This document shows positions 1 through 11,576 of a stretch of 64,000 nucleotides of DNA, piece by piece (the stretch's first letter is position 1; each line of letters begins with the position of its first letter). The notes under the pieces were generated by a model. It saw only the letters and a list, made by a program, of their open reading frames with translations. It ran no database searches and was not told the DNA's origin. The position numbers and the translations under genes were made by a program. Origin of the DNA: Athripsodes cinereus (taxonomy: Eukaryota; Arthropoda; Insecta; Trichoptera; Leptoceridae); contig OX388312.1 in assembly GCA_947579605.1 (NCBI GenBank), positions 7,626,001 through 7,690,000 of the forward strand. Reading direction: 5' to 3'.

Positions 1-1130
1 TTTTTACAGGATTTCTTATCGTTTTGGGAATATTCACTTACCCCTAAATGGATTTCGTTTTACTGGGGATTTTCTGTGAAAATATTTGCGGATAAATACA
101 AAGTTATGACCGTTATTTCTGTAGAATAATGGTACCGATATCAACTACTATTGAAACCGTATTTGAAAAACTGGATATTTATGTTCTATAAAAATGTTTT
201 ATTATCCTTTGATGAATTGTTTTGGGGTTTTTCAATTTATTTATCCATATGCTTGCTTCTGAAACGAATGATAATTTTAGATCCTTTTTTTCTATTTATC
301 CGTTATTATTCAACATTACTTTCGGGTACACGTGAAAGTAATCATTTCAAGACATTTTCTGTCACTTGTTTTTGAGTCAAACGTGTTTTTTGTCTTTAAA
401 ATGTGGCATCTTACATTCAAAAATAGAAAAAATAAGCAAAGTGTTTACAAGGGCTGAAAATATTCTTCCTTGAAAGTAAGCTGCCAGAGGCAATAAGGTG
501 AAATAAAATAATTATCTAAAACGTATCATAAAATAATGTGAAATAATAATATCACGAACTTTCGTAATTATTTTTGGGTTCCTACCTATAATACGAATAT
601 TTTAAATGGTAGGTAGTCTAATCACCTATTGCACTATCATGATACTAGCATGTTGCTTACTGTTTGACTGTTTGGGGTATTTTTATTGCAGTTTTTTTAA
701 AGCTTATTTATATGGACAAAAATAATTTGTTTTATGATGTACCTATTATCAAAAAAAAAATCACTTTATTATCTAAAACGTCATCGTTACTTAACGTAAG
801 GTAAACTAACAAAAAACCTCGACAAAGTGCATAGTCATGTCAGGCTAAGTCTGCTACCAGTGTTACCATAATACTAACAATAATAATAAAGTTCATAATA
901 TACCTAATACATCTTCTTCGTAACAATGTTATAATGTAATGGTCTGGTCAGTCGGTCAAGGTTAGTTTGTTGTCGCGTCAAATTCATGTCAAAATGTTGT
1001 TCAATTTACTGGTACAACTCGGCGATACTCTCTCGACCGAGAAACTGTTGTAGAGATAATCTATTATTTCTAAAAAAAAATAAATAATAATCTTATATTG
1101 TATATAATATTTTGTACATAAGACATTAAT
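1..1130. other. AT-rich spacer, no gene seen
   Basis: The open frames here are short (the longest is 74 codons at 151-375) and rich in Phe, Leu and Tyr, as expected from AT-rich chance sequence. I see no domain motif and no terminal repeat. Short A runs occur near 1071-1082 and an AAT run near 880-890. Confidence 0.6.
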
Positions 1131-1325
1131 TGTGGATGTGCGGGTCTCAAGATGGGATCTGCTACGTCAGCCGGGTCCCCCGCCCACTGACGTGGTAGGA
1201 TCGGAGATGCCAACACTGGCATAGTGGTATTAAACTAGAGAGAATAAATTTTTAATAAATCGTCACCTAAACGGATAAATAGGAGTCCTTGGACTCCTGC
1301 AATACCCGAGAAATAAAGTTATTTT
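1131..1325 (+). repeat. Retroelement 3' tail, copy 1 (sense)
   Basis: A GC-richer block in AT-rich surroundings. Its reverse complement recurs at 44816-45005, sharing the segments CAAGATGGGATCTGC, GATCGGAGATGCCAACACTG and CGGATAAATAGGAGTCC in the same order. It ends with AATAAAG followed by AT-rich flank, so I read it as the 3' end of a 5'-truncated non-LTR retrotransposon. The segment GGAGTCCTTGGACTCC is a short perfect palindrome that could form a terminal hairpin. The clade cannot be named because no reverse transcriptase is attached. A third, more diverged fragment is at 7314-7360. Confidence 0.6.
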
Positions 1326-1339
1326 GTACATAAATTATA

Positions 1340-3720
1340 ACTCTTTAATCTAACTGGACAATGTCTGTACTAGTTTGCTGTAATATCAATTTATCAATGG
1401 AACAAATAACTTATTATGAATGTAATCCTAAGCAAGCATTCAAGAAATGAATTAATTTTTGTAAAATAGCCAGAACCATAGACCATATGGGCGTAGTAGA
1501 TAAAAGTAGTTTTAGCTGGTCTAATTCGATAGTATTTGAAGAATTAAGAGGAAGCTCCATGAATAAAAAGTAGGTGTTTAGAATCAGAATCAAAATAGAA
1601 CCAAAACAAATGTGGGAATTTATAGGAGTAGAATATTGGACGTGAAAAGGCTGACTGCCGATGATGCTTTATCAAATTTTAATTTTTCGTACCAGCTCTA
1701 GACTTTAAAAAAATGTGATCGGGGTGACATCAAGAGGTCAATTTTAATTGGTTGGTAGAATTCGAAAATGAGCGGTGAAGATGGATTAATTTCTAATAAT
1801 GTTTCAGTTTTATGTCGTCAGTCATGTAATATTTGCAGCGCTGTTTGTAAGACGGGCGGTGTTTTTGTTCGTGTTTTTGCTCGTTTGTTTTGTCTTCTCG
1901 TCAAAGTGGTAGTTCATGTAACATTCACTTGGCAAGTGGCTCTTTATATCGTCGTTATCAGCACTAGATGGGCCATTACACCCTTTTTCTATGACACCAA
2001 ATATCTCGACGTCTTTTCTTTTACCAAGTAGTAGTATCTTTAAGTGGACACTTTATACACGGTTTTTTATTAGGGTATTATTATCATTATCCTTATTAAA
2101 CTCGAAACAAGAGGTGATTTGTTTTACCATAACATTTTTTTTAACAAGTTTTCATTTCCTTTTCTTTTAACAACTTGTTTCAAGACCATTCTAAAAGAGT
2201 TTTGACTTTTATTTGATTTTTTCTATTACCGAACAATATTCATGCAACTTTGTTTTGTATTTTATTACCAGAAAAGAATATTTTTTTAAAACATGAACAT
2301 AAGAGGTGTTTTTATGATGCACACAAGTAACACATTTATTAATTATTTTATTATTAACAATAAGTTTAGTACAAAGGTACGATACGGTCACAATGTTTGA
2401 ATTATTTATCAGTTTTCATTCCCGTTCAAAAGTAAACAGTCATTTTTTACTATCATTTCACAGAATCAGTGGTGTATGAGATGTACTTAAATTTTAGAAA
2501 AAAAATGTTTTTAGTAATACCTATAGTTTTTTTCATCAATATTTCCTACTGGTAAATTTATTTACATCTGATGTTTGATTCAACTTTTCAGTATCGAAAA
2601 ATCACCACAGTGAAAGCACGTCCAATATTGAAAATTTAAATATATTACATTACTTTAAAGTAAGAAAAACGTGGTAGAAATAATACATCAATATTACTAT
2701 TCAATGTTTCTTATGAATACTTATTAGGAGATACGATCAACAACAAGGATTTTCTGAGTTTCCCTGGAAACCAATTTCACGTTGATCAATGTATAAAAGC
2801 TCGATATATTGTTGCATAGAGATCGTGTTGTACATATTATATTTCTTTCTTTCAATACATCATAAACAGTACCAACACCTTTATATATTATTACTGATTA
2901 TAAAACCTAGTCTGTTACCAGTTACGGTATCACTTTAGTGTCTTCTTTATGACACAGGAGCCTTTATTTTATTACGTTTTTACGTCTTCGGAATGAAATA
3001 TTTTACAGCATCCAATTCCGCGGATATTCTCTAGAATTATTGTATATTATGTAGGTACACTATAATATTTTTCTGAAGTATTATGTATGGGTTGTGAACA
3101 TTTTCATTGTCAATATAGAAGCGTCTGTCTGCGCATTAAGAATTTCATATCGTGGTGATTGCCACATTCTTATTGTCCTTTAAACTTTCATTGATTTAAC
3201 CATCAATAAATGTTTTATGTAGCTACCAACCCGTACAATATGAGACACCGAAGCGATCTTCATATCAAACCACAATATATTACAGAAAACACATACAAGT
3301 ATTCTTTGTTTTTGTATATTACCTTGTGAAAATTTTAACCGAATATTATATAAAAATTTTTTGGTTAAATTTTACTTACATCAATATTTAAGGAACAATG
3401 TTATTTACATGTAAAAAATATAAACCTACTCTCATGTACATTATTATTTAATCGTGTTATCGATATTGTGTAAATTGGAAGGCATTTATAAAACGAAAGT
3501 TATGAAATATTGCAAAGAAAATATATGCGTTTAATAATTAATTCATAGATTTATTTCAAACACTATGATTATAGAATTATGGCCCTGTGACCAAAATTTG
3601 CCTGAAGCAACTGACATAGTTAAATTCCTTGACTTTAATGAATGTGAAAATCATTGCGTAATTTATTTAATATTAATAATTTAAGATAATTAATTATAGT
3701 ATACTGTTTTGTAACAGAAT
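1340..3720. other. AT-rich spacer with one unrecognised 87-codon frame
   Basis: The frame at 1768-2031 (+) starts in a Cys-rich stretch (CRQSCNICSAVCKTGG) and continues as a hydrophobic segment. Around 1850-1890 it contains an imperfect repeat of TTTTTGTTCGTG / TTTTTGCTCG, which suggests slippage rather than selection. I do not recognise a family and see no splice context. No other structure stands out. Confidence 0.5.
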
Positions 3721-3723
3721 ATC

Positions 3724-3885
3724 GTACAAATGGGGTAGCCAGCGAACTATCTTAAATAATAAATATGCAGATTGTCCTCTCCGTGAAAATAAGATATTCA
3801 GAATTAGTGGCAGCTTCATCGCTCAATGTTAGATCTTGAGGTTTTAAGAACACTTGCATTTTACAGAGTACTGGAAAACCTACTT
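3724..3885 (+). repeat. Dispersed repeat family A, copy 1
   Basis: The forward layout of the family is visible: GGGGTAGCCAGCGAAC, then ATGCAGATTGTCCTCTCCGT, then a GACATTCAGGATGGGTGGC-like block, then TCATCGCT, then CATTTTACAG..ACT..GAAAAC. The best reference copy is at 33647-33846. The family has no coding frame and behaves like a SINE or a short LINE tail. The CACGGCATATCCCACAAG head is missing here. Confidence 0.6.
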
Positions 3886-4087
3886 CTAAAAATTAACACT
3901 AAGTATATATTTATAATTCAAATATTTTCTATAGTTGTCACATTCCAAACTTATTATTAATAGTCATTAAAGAATTTATTATAACACAAATTTCAATTAA
4001 ATTCAGTCTCCCACTCTTTTCTATAAGTTTTCGAGAGCCAGGTATTCGTTAAAGTTATTTTACATAATATTATATTCAGTTCAGAAA

Positions 4088-4210
4088 TGAGGTATTCCAT
4101 CCATCTTGAAAACCAAACATAACTTTTAATGGTACAAAAATACATCATGCATGTTTTTTACAAAGGTTTGTTTGCTGACTACCCCTTGTTCTGATAAAAT
4201 AATACCGTGA
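4088..4210 (-). repeat. Dispersed repeat family A, copy 2 (reverse)
   Basis: Read on the plus strand it shows the reverse-orientation marks in order: ATGAGGTATTCCATCCATCTTGAA, ATCATGCATGTTTTTTAC, then GCTGACTACCCCTTG and TACCGTGA. This copy is strongly diverged and is assigned by motif order rather than by long identity. Confidence 0.45.
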
Positions 4211-4533
4211 AAGTATGAACGAATGAATAAAATCATGTTTTACATAATATTATTTGTCACATTCCATATTATATCATTGGTTATCTTATTTATTATAAAA
4301 TAAATTAAATTTCTGCCTTAAAATACGTTTTTATTGACTATTTTTTTGTAGGTGTGAAATAGCTTCCAATTCACGTGTAACCGATCATAAACATTTCACT
4401 ATTTGCAAAGTAACATATTTTTATTGCTGTGATCAACTCTTTTATCTGAGATATACTAACCTTCTATCGTTATCACTCGTAAACGAGTAGAAGAGGTCAA
4501 TAATTAGACTAGAATATAATATAGATATAACAT

Positions 4534-4740
4534 GTATAGACAATTCACACAGATCGAGCTTGTCCCAAACTAATTTATGAATCTTGTATTATAGGTACTA
4601 GCTCGACGACACACATATACAATGCACTAAACACATATGCATGTAACAGTCAGACCTAGGACAATTTGAAATAGGTCATTTCTCTTTTTTGCCCTGGCCG
4701 GGAATCAAATCCTTTATACTTGTGTTACCTATGTTGATAT
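4534..4740 (-). repeat. tRNA-headed SINE-like element, decayed
   Basis: Read on the minus strand, the segment at 4691-4706 is GGATTTGATTCCCGGC, a good match to the RNA polymerase III B box found in tRNA-derived SINEs. After it come AGGTCTGACTGTTACATGC, a TATATGTGTGT stretch, AGCTAGTACC..AACACAAG-like sequence, and an end in GGGACAAGCTCGATCTGTG and GTGAATTGTC. From memory, this downstream order resembles a core repeated widely in insect genomes. No clear A box remains, so the 5' end is probably lost or mutated. Confidence 0.5.
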
Positions 4741-7313
4741 GTGATTATTAATATACCTAAATTCAATATAGTTGTACCGATGCTACAATTTATAATATGC
4801 TATTTTTATAATTTATTTATCATTCTTTTTTCTACAGTTTCTACAAGGTTGTGGGTACACGGAATATCTTTGGGGTACAAATTCACACATTATTTAGATG
4901 AGTAGTGCACTTTTGCTGGATTTACAGAGAAGTGAATTCAAATGACCAACATCTGTTAATTACGTTTATAAGGTTTTCAAAAACCTATTCTTTACGTAAT
5001 TTTACGTTAATTTGGACAAACAATTTCTCAGCATTTTCTACAATAATTCAATATGAAAATAATTTTATTTAAAATATTAATAGTATCTATAATAGCTAAG
5101 AACATATTACTGCGCCTTCAAGTGAAGTTTGTACTTAACGCGCCGGCTGTCTTTACAATAGACACCCATTATAAGGTCAAATACTCGGGGTCTAATGCCT
5201 TTTATGAAAATACATAACCTGTAATGAGGTTTTTGATCCAACAAAAACTTGATTCTAAATTTCTTTATGTTACAAATTTCTTAGAAATAATTTACCCTGT
5301 AATAATTCATAAGTGTGTGTAAAGAAAGTCGATTCATAGCTGATACATTTCTTTGAAAGAATTACTACCAAAAGTTATAATACGTAGGTATAATAATACC
5401 TATTATTATGTGATGCATAATAATAGGTGATATCCTCGGACATGCATGATATCGTCGTATAAAATGTATTACACTGTGCCTAAGTTGAAAGTTGAAAATC
5501 TTTTTATGTGTTAGAGGGAGGAAGTTTGGAGAGAAGACTCCAACGTATTTCATGAACAGAATTCAATCCGTTTGAACTTCCACAACAATCAGTCTAATGC
5601 TCTCCTCAAATGTTAACTTATTTTATTGTGAATTATCTTATCTAGGACCTTCCGATATTTTTGTTTTGCGTCTGGTTCTTGTAGGATTCAGATCTGAGAC
5701 TTGATCTTAAACATTATAGTCATAGGAGAAACTAAGAATTTCAGTGTGATAAAATTGAAATAAATAGTGCGAAATAACAAGACGGTAAAGCTTTTCACAA
5801 AAGGTATTTGAACTTTCCATCCCGAAATTGCTAGACGTAAATTAATACATTTCTTCCTCCTACCTACAATATTATTAGAAAGGCAGCGTATACGTATAGT
5901 ATAATAGTGTTCTGTTATTATTTTGTATCGTTGAAAATGTTGTACGAGTATTATTAAAGCTCTGAGAGAGAGCTTAATATCCAATAATTTTCTTTGCTCA
6001 ATGACGTTGTTAGCAGCGAGCTTAATTAAATTTTTGGTTGTCATACAAACTCCATAGCGATATTATTTATTATATCGACTCTCGACAGACCGTTTTACTG
6101 AACAAATAATACGGGAAAAGAAGCGGACGGGATAAAAAAATCTTCAATTTATTCATTTTTCCATTACGTGTGGTTCTTTTTTTACTATTTTCCGTTTTTG
6201 TTACCATCAAAATAATATATTACTTACTTTCATATTATATTTTTCCGAGTATAAATACTTCAACAAAGTAAAATATTAATTTTAATTCTTGGTAAAATTA
6301 ATACTTGCAAGTTGTTACAAGCTGAAAAATAAACATTTTTAAGGTTGTTTTCTTTTACATAAATTCTTATTAAAATTTTTTTTTTTTTATTTTACTTTGT
6401 AACAAAAATATTGTGTAAAATGAATCTAATAAATTAATTTCTTTTTTTTCAGGTAATATTCTTGACACTATAATTATTATGATGTCATTTTCAACTGCGA
6501 ATCATTGGTAAGAGTTTTAAATTGTATTTAGTTTTTACCTTCACAACTTTTTTTTTTCATTCGTCTGTGTTCTGTTACCAAATATGACTTTTAATGACAG
6601 AATCACAAAAAATTAAGTTTTGCTGAAAAGTGCACTATTTTTTGTATTTTTTTTAATAAAATAACACTTTGTGCTGAATTAGCTGCTGTAATAGCTTGAA
6701 CGATATTTTTTTGTCAGGAACTGTTAAAATTAACATCACTTAAAAATCTGGATAATAATCGTTCAAAATGCATTGGACGGTTCATTCACAACCCAGAAAT
6801 ATAATACGAAGATAATAAGGTGTGTATGAAAATAAAAATAAGTTTTTTTCTTTCTGATTGATATTTCATATTAAGATCAAAAGAGAAACTCCAGGTTTAT
6901 ATTTTATTCAAAATATTTTAAAAGACGGTAATATAAGAAGAAAGTTTAATAAAATGAGTAATGGTTTGAAAGTTTGACTAGTTTTCATGCTCATCGTAAA
7001 TCAGTGAGTGTCTACTGTATATTAGGTATGTAAAGTTGAGGATATTTTGTGTGTCTTCTGTAACAACCATACCATCTGCTCTGCAATATTATTATTATTA
7101 CCGTGCACTTTATTGTTATTAACTCTTCAAATTGCTATCACCAACACTACTAAAACTAGAAATAGACATACCTCAAGCCAAGTCATTACGACTTTAAAAT
7201 GAAATGAAAAGGGATCAAAAATGAATCCTGAATTCAAAATACGGTTAGGCTTTTTTTGATAAACTTTTTAATATATTATGTTTCTTTAGACATATTGAAA
7301 TGAGCTCCATCTT
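4741..7313. other. AT-rich spacer
   Basis: It contains the longest unrecognised frame outside repeats, 118 codons at 5688-6044 (-). That frame has Lys/Ile/Leu-rich composition, no motif and no neighbouring exon, so I treat it as chance. A small GC-richer patch near 5110-5210 (including TTAACGCGCCGGCTGTC) is isolated and unassigned. Poly-T stretches near 6375-6390 and 6444-6452 mimic splice acceptors but no coding frame follows them. Confidence 0.5.
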
Positions 7314-7360
7314 ATAGCCGGATATCGCAGGAATCAAAGACTCCTATTTATCCGCACATT
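7314..7360 (-). repeat. Retroelement 3' tail, fragment 3
   Basis: CGGATATCGCAGGAATCAAA followed by GACTCCTATTTATCCG matches the outer end of the tails at 44816-45005 (same orientation) and 1131-1325 (opposite orientation). Only the hairpin-bearing terminal piece is preserved. The match is short and diverged. Confidence 0.45.
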
Positions 7361-7741
7361 TAAACCAAAATTGTCTTCACGGGTGGCGGGCCATTTGGGA
7401 AACTTGAAAGAAAACAAAAAATATAATATGAATGATATATTGTTCATCAAGGGTAATTTGAATCACTTGTATGACTCTCTGCCTAACTACATAATCTCGA
7501 TATCTCACAAAGTGATGTAACCAGTGAAATCACTACATATTATTACATTTAGGTGTCCTCTTTGCTAACATTTTAATTTCGCTGACGTACTAAATAAAAT
7601 ATAATTTTACCTTTGCATATTGATAGTATTTTTAAATATTACAAAATATTTAGAGTTGGGAATAACGGCTCTTTGAAAATAATGGAACGTAAGCGACTGT
7701 TATTTATTTATATTCTGTTATTAGAAAAGCTACCGTTATCA

Positions 7742-7749
7742 TCCCCCCC

Positions 7750-7800
<51 letters not shown>
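7742..7800 (+). repeat. C8 run followed by an A48 homopolymer
   Basis: Eight C residues, AT, then 48 uninterrupted A residues at 7753-7800. The tract could be the poly(A) tail of a retroposon whose body has decayed, or a slippage-grown homopolymer. No flanking duplication is clear. It lies inside a 92-codon frame (7613-7891) that becomes a polylysine run, so that frame is an artefact. Confidence 0.8.
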
Positions 7801-7802
<2 letters not shown>

Positions 7803-8164
7803 GGCGACGAACAATAATAAGATACGCAAGATCCTGTCTTAATTTTTTGGCTGGCAACTTTTCTAATAATAATATAAATAGTTATAATTAAAAGATTAAA
7901 ATAATCTCTTTTAAATTACATCAATAATAAAATTAATATAGTAAAAGATTTTTTTACTATATTAATTAGATTAAAAGTTTTTAATTTAATTTTATGAAAA
8001 ATAAACATGTAAAATCATGTGGAGATTGACCACTCAGGTGATAAAAGGGTTATGAATAATATTATCTACCCGTATCTCGAACTCATAATACTTTTGTGTC
8101 AATCAACAGATGTCCGTAGTAGTACCGTTTTGAGGCGAAAAAAAGAACGCGTTCCTTTTCAAAT

Positions 8165-8345
8165 AATACCTAAATATTATTTTCCATACTAAATTGTATC
8201 ACCGCGTGATTTGGAACGTCATTGGTAATACCTAACCGGTCGTCCATAGTAAAATGTATGGCGGTGTGATAAGTAACACTATTATTAATATTTAAGTGAT
8301 TTCCCATACAAAATTTGATATCTGTGATAATTCACGTCGTTCGGA
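8165..8345 (+). repeat. Three degenerate tandem units of about 60 bp
   Basis: Units begin near 8165, 8227 and 8287. Each follows the pattern AATAYYTAA, then TCCATAnTAAAATnTAT, then a CnGTGAT block, then an AACGTC/AACACT-like block. The spacing of 60-62 bp holds although sequence identity has decayed. The array is a small satellite-like or regulatory-like array; its function is unknown. Confidence 0.55.
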
Positions 8346-9995
8346 ACGAAGTAGCGGGTCGTCGTCAGAAATCACTCGATAATAGGGTGATGTGATATAT
8401 CGATATTCTGCTACCAAGCTTCATAAAAATAATTTAATATATCATGCGTTCCTCGTTATAACGACCAACTCTAAAAATATTGACGTATGACCTGATAATG
8501 AACATCAATTTTATGTAAAAAATGTGTATTTTAGTTGATTTTAAATTGTATTCTACCCACATCGAGATCCTAAATTCAGATTATTTCGGTTTTCGGTTAA
8601 ATCGGTTGTATTCCCTTTTTTAGATGAGTCTCACCATAAGACACAGTGGGTAATAATATAAAACCAACCAAGCCATAATGGTAATAACAACGTCTAGTAG
8701 GAGTTTCCTCGACTCACTCTTCTATACTCTTTCACCTGTCGCGAACATTTCCAAACTCATTAACTTCAAAGAGAGAAAAGGAATAATTTCAACCAAAATT
8801 GGTTTCGAAATGAGTACTCTGGAAACTTTATTATTATAATCCTACTATATTTAATATAATTTCAACTTTTACTTCGTTTGTGGAAATTTTATGTTGTGTT
8901 TTATAACTAATATTATTTTCAAAGTCAACGAAAATTTTAGTTATCAAACTATCAGATGATGTTATTATAAAACTTTATTAATTAATATTTTACCATTTTT
9001 TTTTCAATACAATATTTTATTCACTTGTTAACAATGTTAAAATGAGTCAATCAAGTTGAATGAACAAAAGTATTAACCATAAAATTTATTCACCAATTCA
9101 AAAATACTCGTACTTCTTTTCTGTTTAATGTGACTGCTGATTTATATAGGTATTTCTTAAACGTTTTTAATCCTTTCTTTTTACATTCAAATTCTTCCAA
9201 ACTCTTTTAGAAAGCATTCAGGATTAATTCATCATCCGCTGTTATTATTTTAAATTTTAACATACTAAATTCCCCTTTTTTCTTAAGTTTTTAAAATGTT
9301 ATTGTTTTAAATTTTATATCAGGAGCACAAAAAGGTGAAGTTGTAATAATAGTAATAAGTCGGATACATACTTTTCTCTCTGTGGTATTATTATTTTTTA
9401 ACAAGCGCAAGTGGTTCCCGTTAAACAAGCACCAGTTAAGGGACCCTGAATGGTGTGAGAGCTTAACGTACAACAACGAAGATTAAGCGCCTCATAATGC
9501 TGAGTCCCTAATCGCTCATTATATCCCCATCTCTCTAACAAAACTACTAATACTAATATGATATCATGCTCTCCTGGTAACGGCATAATATATAAACTGG
9601 TTGAAGTGACATGTTTCACGTGTTAGTTGTTACTTATAATTATTGTTATTAATTTAATAATATGATAAATCATTTTATAACTTAATTCTCAGAAGAATTT
9701 CAATTTATCATTCGGGTTGGTAACAAGAATTTGTTTGTCGTTTCGCCACGTTTGGGACGTCCCATTTCTAGTTACGGGGTATATGCAAATGATTGTGAAG
9801 GTTTTTTTGTGGTTAGAATGAGTTCAAATTTGTGGAACTTTCAGAAGTAGCTCAGATATCATGTAAATCTACACTTCAATTTTTTGGTATGAAAAAGACA
9901 TATTTAGGTACTGCACACATATTCAAGTTATAATCATATTTTTCAAACCACACAAAAACGAGAATGAGAATCGTATGAACCATAGTATAATCGAA
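8346..9995. other. Spacer; weak GC-richer patch near 9400-9620
   Basis: Overlapping minus-strand frames at 9291-9476 and 9398-9619 cover the patch. The translated stretch YNERLGTQHYEALNLRCC looks less biased than neighbouring frames, but I do not recognise it and it has no splice-site support. The remainder is AT-rich with nothing notable. Confidence 0.4.
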
Positions 9996-10004
9996 AATTC
10001 ATTA

Positions 10005-10165
10005 ATTCATTCATCGCCCCCAACGCTCCTCGAGGGAGCAGAGGACAGAAACCAGCCTCCTCCATTCAGAGCGTCTCTGCGCCATTTGCCTCACCTCTTT
10101 CCAAGACATTCCTTGCGCTCTAATGTCGTCGTCATAGGAACGGTGTATTGTGAAAGAGGGACAAT
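10005..10165 (-). pseudogene. Truncated LINE 3' end, family L, copy 1
   Basis: On the minus strand this gives a decayed version of the C-terminal LINE segment that is best preserved at 31167-31511, including the Arg-rich QRRSEWRRLV-like region and the Cys-Ser end. The element's 3' end runs into a GATGAATGAATT tail, matching the (GAATT)-type tail of the 31 kb copy. It is 5'-truncated, as usual for LINE insertions, and is not expected to be functional. The plus-strand 72-codon frame 9975-10193 is its antisense shadow. Confidence 0.75.
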
Positions 10166-10169
10166 CGCA

Positions 10170-11006
10170 CAATTGAAAATAATGTCACATTAATTTATCA
10201 TTGAGTGATGCTTGGATACATAATATCAATAACAAAAAATACTATTTGTATTTACAATTCCAACTTAACTGCAAAAAAACTGTTGAATTTCTGACATGTT
10301 TTCGACATCATTTTAAATTCGATCGTTTGAAAAGTTTTCCATATTTCCCAATTCATCGTGATTCATGAAATATCATCGTGTCCTTGCTATTTGATCCGAA
10401 TGTTAGTGAACTCAGCTTCTGTGTAGTATTTTGAACACTCCATACGTTGAAAAACACAATTATTTTGCCTACGTAATATAAGAAGTTCTTGCGCAATTTG
10501 ACACCAACATTTTTCATGCAATATTTCCCTTATTCAGTATTCCAATTTATTCATGTGATAAAATTTGTATGTTACACAGTCCATTTTGTACAACGTATTC
10601 AACTCGGAATTGAATTATTATTTGGGAGTACATTTTATTGACTTTTAAATTATTTTTGTGTTGTGTTTTGTGTATTTTCTTTGTTATATTATTATCATAG
10701 TTTTTACTTCTATGTATATATGTAGTTTATCGTCGTTTAACACAATACTGTGATGTATGGTTAGGAAATAACTGCCAGTTAACTGTTCAAAAACTTCTTG
10801 GCTAAGATTCAAGTTTTTGGTACGTTTTCAAGAAATAAATTCAGTTAAATTATATGTTTTTTCATTGAATTCACATCCGAGATGAAATTAAGCAAAACGG
10901 AATCAAAGTTTAATTAAATTCCGACATCACTAACAAAGATTACAAATAAAATTTTAAATTTCTTTCCAATATTTTAATAAGTATGATTCTAAAATTAATA
11001 TTCTTA
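10170..11006. other. AT-rich spacer
   Basis: I found no frame, terminal repeat or family A copy of note in this stretch. Confidence 0.6.
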
Positions 11007-11014
11007 GCTTTTAC
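11007..11014 (+). repeat. 8-bp target duplication GCTTTTAC (left)
   Basis: It is identical to 11569-11576, exactly abutting the ends of the element at 11015-11568. Eight base pairs is the hAT target-duplication length. Confidence 0.75.
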
Positions 11015-11568
11015 TATGGTTGTACCTGGGAGTGGGAAGGGGGGGGGGGGGTAACTAAACTAACTTCGATAGTAGAAACGTGGCCGTCCGAAGAATTAAT
11101 AGCAAGACCATGTAACCTAGATCCTCCAGGGTGGGCATGTGCTGAGCACATTGAATAGGAGAGCATACATGAGGAATTCATGAAATTTTATACAAAGGTT
11201 GAAGTAAACGGCGCTGGATATTTTCTGCCTACCCCTAAAAGGAAAAAGAGTGATTATGATGATTGAAGAGAAGTAGGAAAAATAAGTATTGAGTTATGGA
11301 AAATATCCATCGAAGTATGCAGGTGCCTCCCACCCTCCTAAAAGCCGGTCTAAATATAGAATTATTTATACTCTATAATTATTGTTTAACAAAAGTGAGC
11401 AGGTTGATATCAAATTTGATGATGGGAAGGGGTAGAAATTTTGCATGTATGTATGTAGGTACACCAAATTAATAATTCCTGAGAACTGTGTCTAAGAAAG
11501 GTCCTTTCCTCACATGTTACTACCCCCCCCCTACTATACCCCTAGAAAAAATCCTTAGTACGCCCGTG
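11015..11568 (+). mobile_element. Non-autonomous hAT-type element, 554 bp, decayed
   Basis: The ends are TATGGTTGTACCTGGG on the left and, reverse-complemented, CACGGGCGTACTAAGG on the right. They match at about 9 of 16 positions and most differences are transitions. Each end is followed inward by a long G run (G-rich to 11051 on the left, C9 at 11523-11531 on the right) and GTAAC/GTAGTAAC. The flanking GCTTTTAC duplication is perfect. The element has no transposase frame. The terminal layout (GGCGTACC-like terminus, then a poly-G stretch) resembles a widespread MITE type I recall from other animal genomes. I infer mobilisation in trans by a hAT transposase. The interior is of unknown origin. 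Confidence 0.65.
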
Positions 11569-11576
11569 GCTTTTAC
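11569..11576 (+). repeat. 8-bp target duplication GCTTTTAC (right)
   Basis: Right partner of 11007-11014. Confidence 0.75.

Noticed and set aside
5688..6044. 118-codon minus-strand frame as a host gene
   Set aside because: Composition is explained by AT richness, there is no recognised domain, and no neighbouring exons or splice sites support it.
6420..6470. Splice acceptor (T-rich tract then CAG) followed by a possible exon
   Set aside because: The downstream frame closes quickly and no matching donor or coding signal is present.
7613..7891. 92-codon frame with a polylysine run
   Set aside because: The run is the A48 homopolymer read in frame; the sequence on both sides is AT-rich with no motif.
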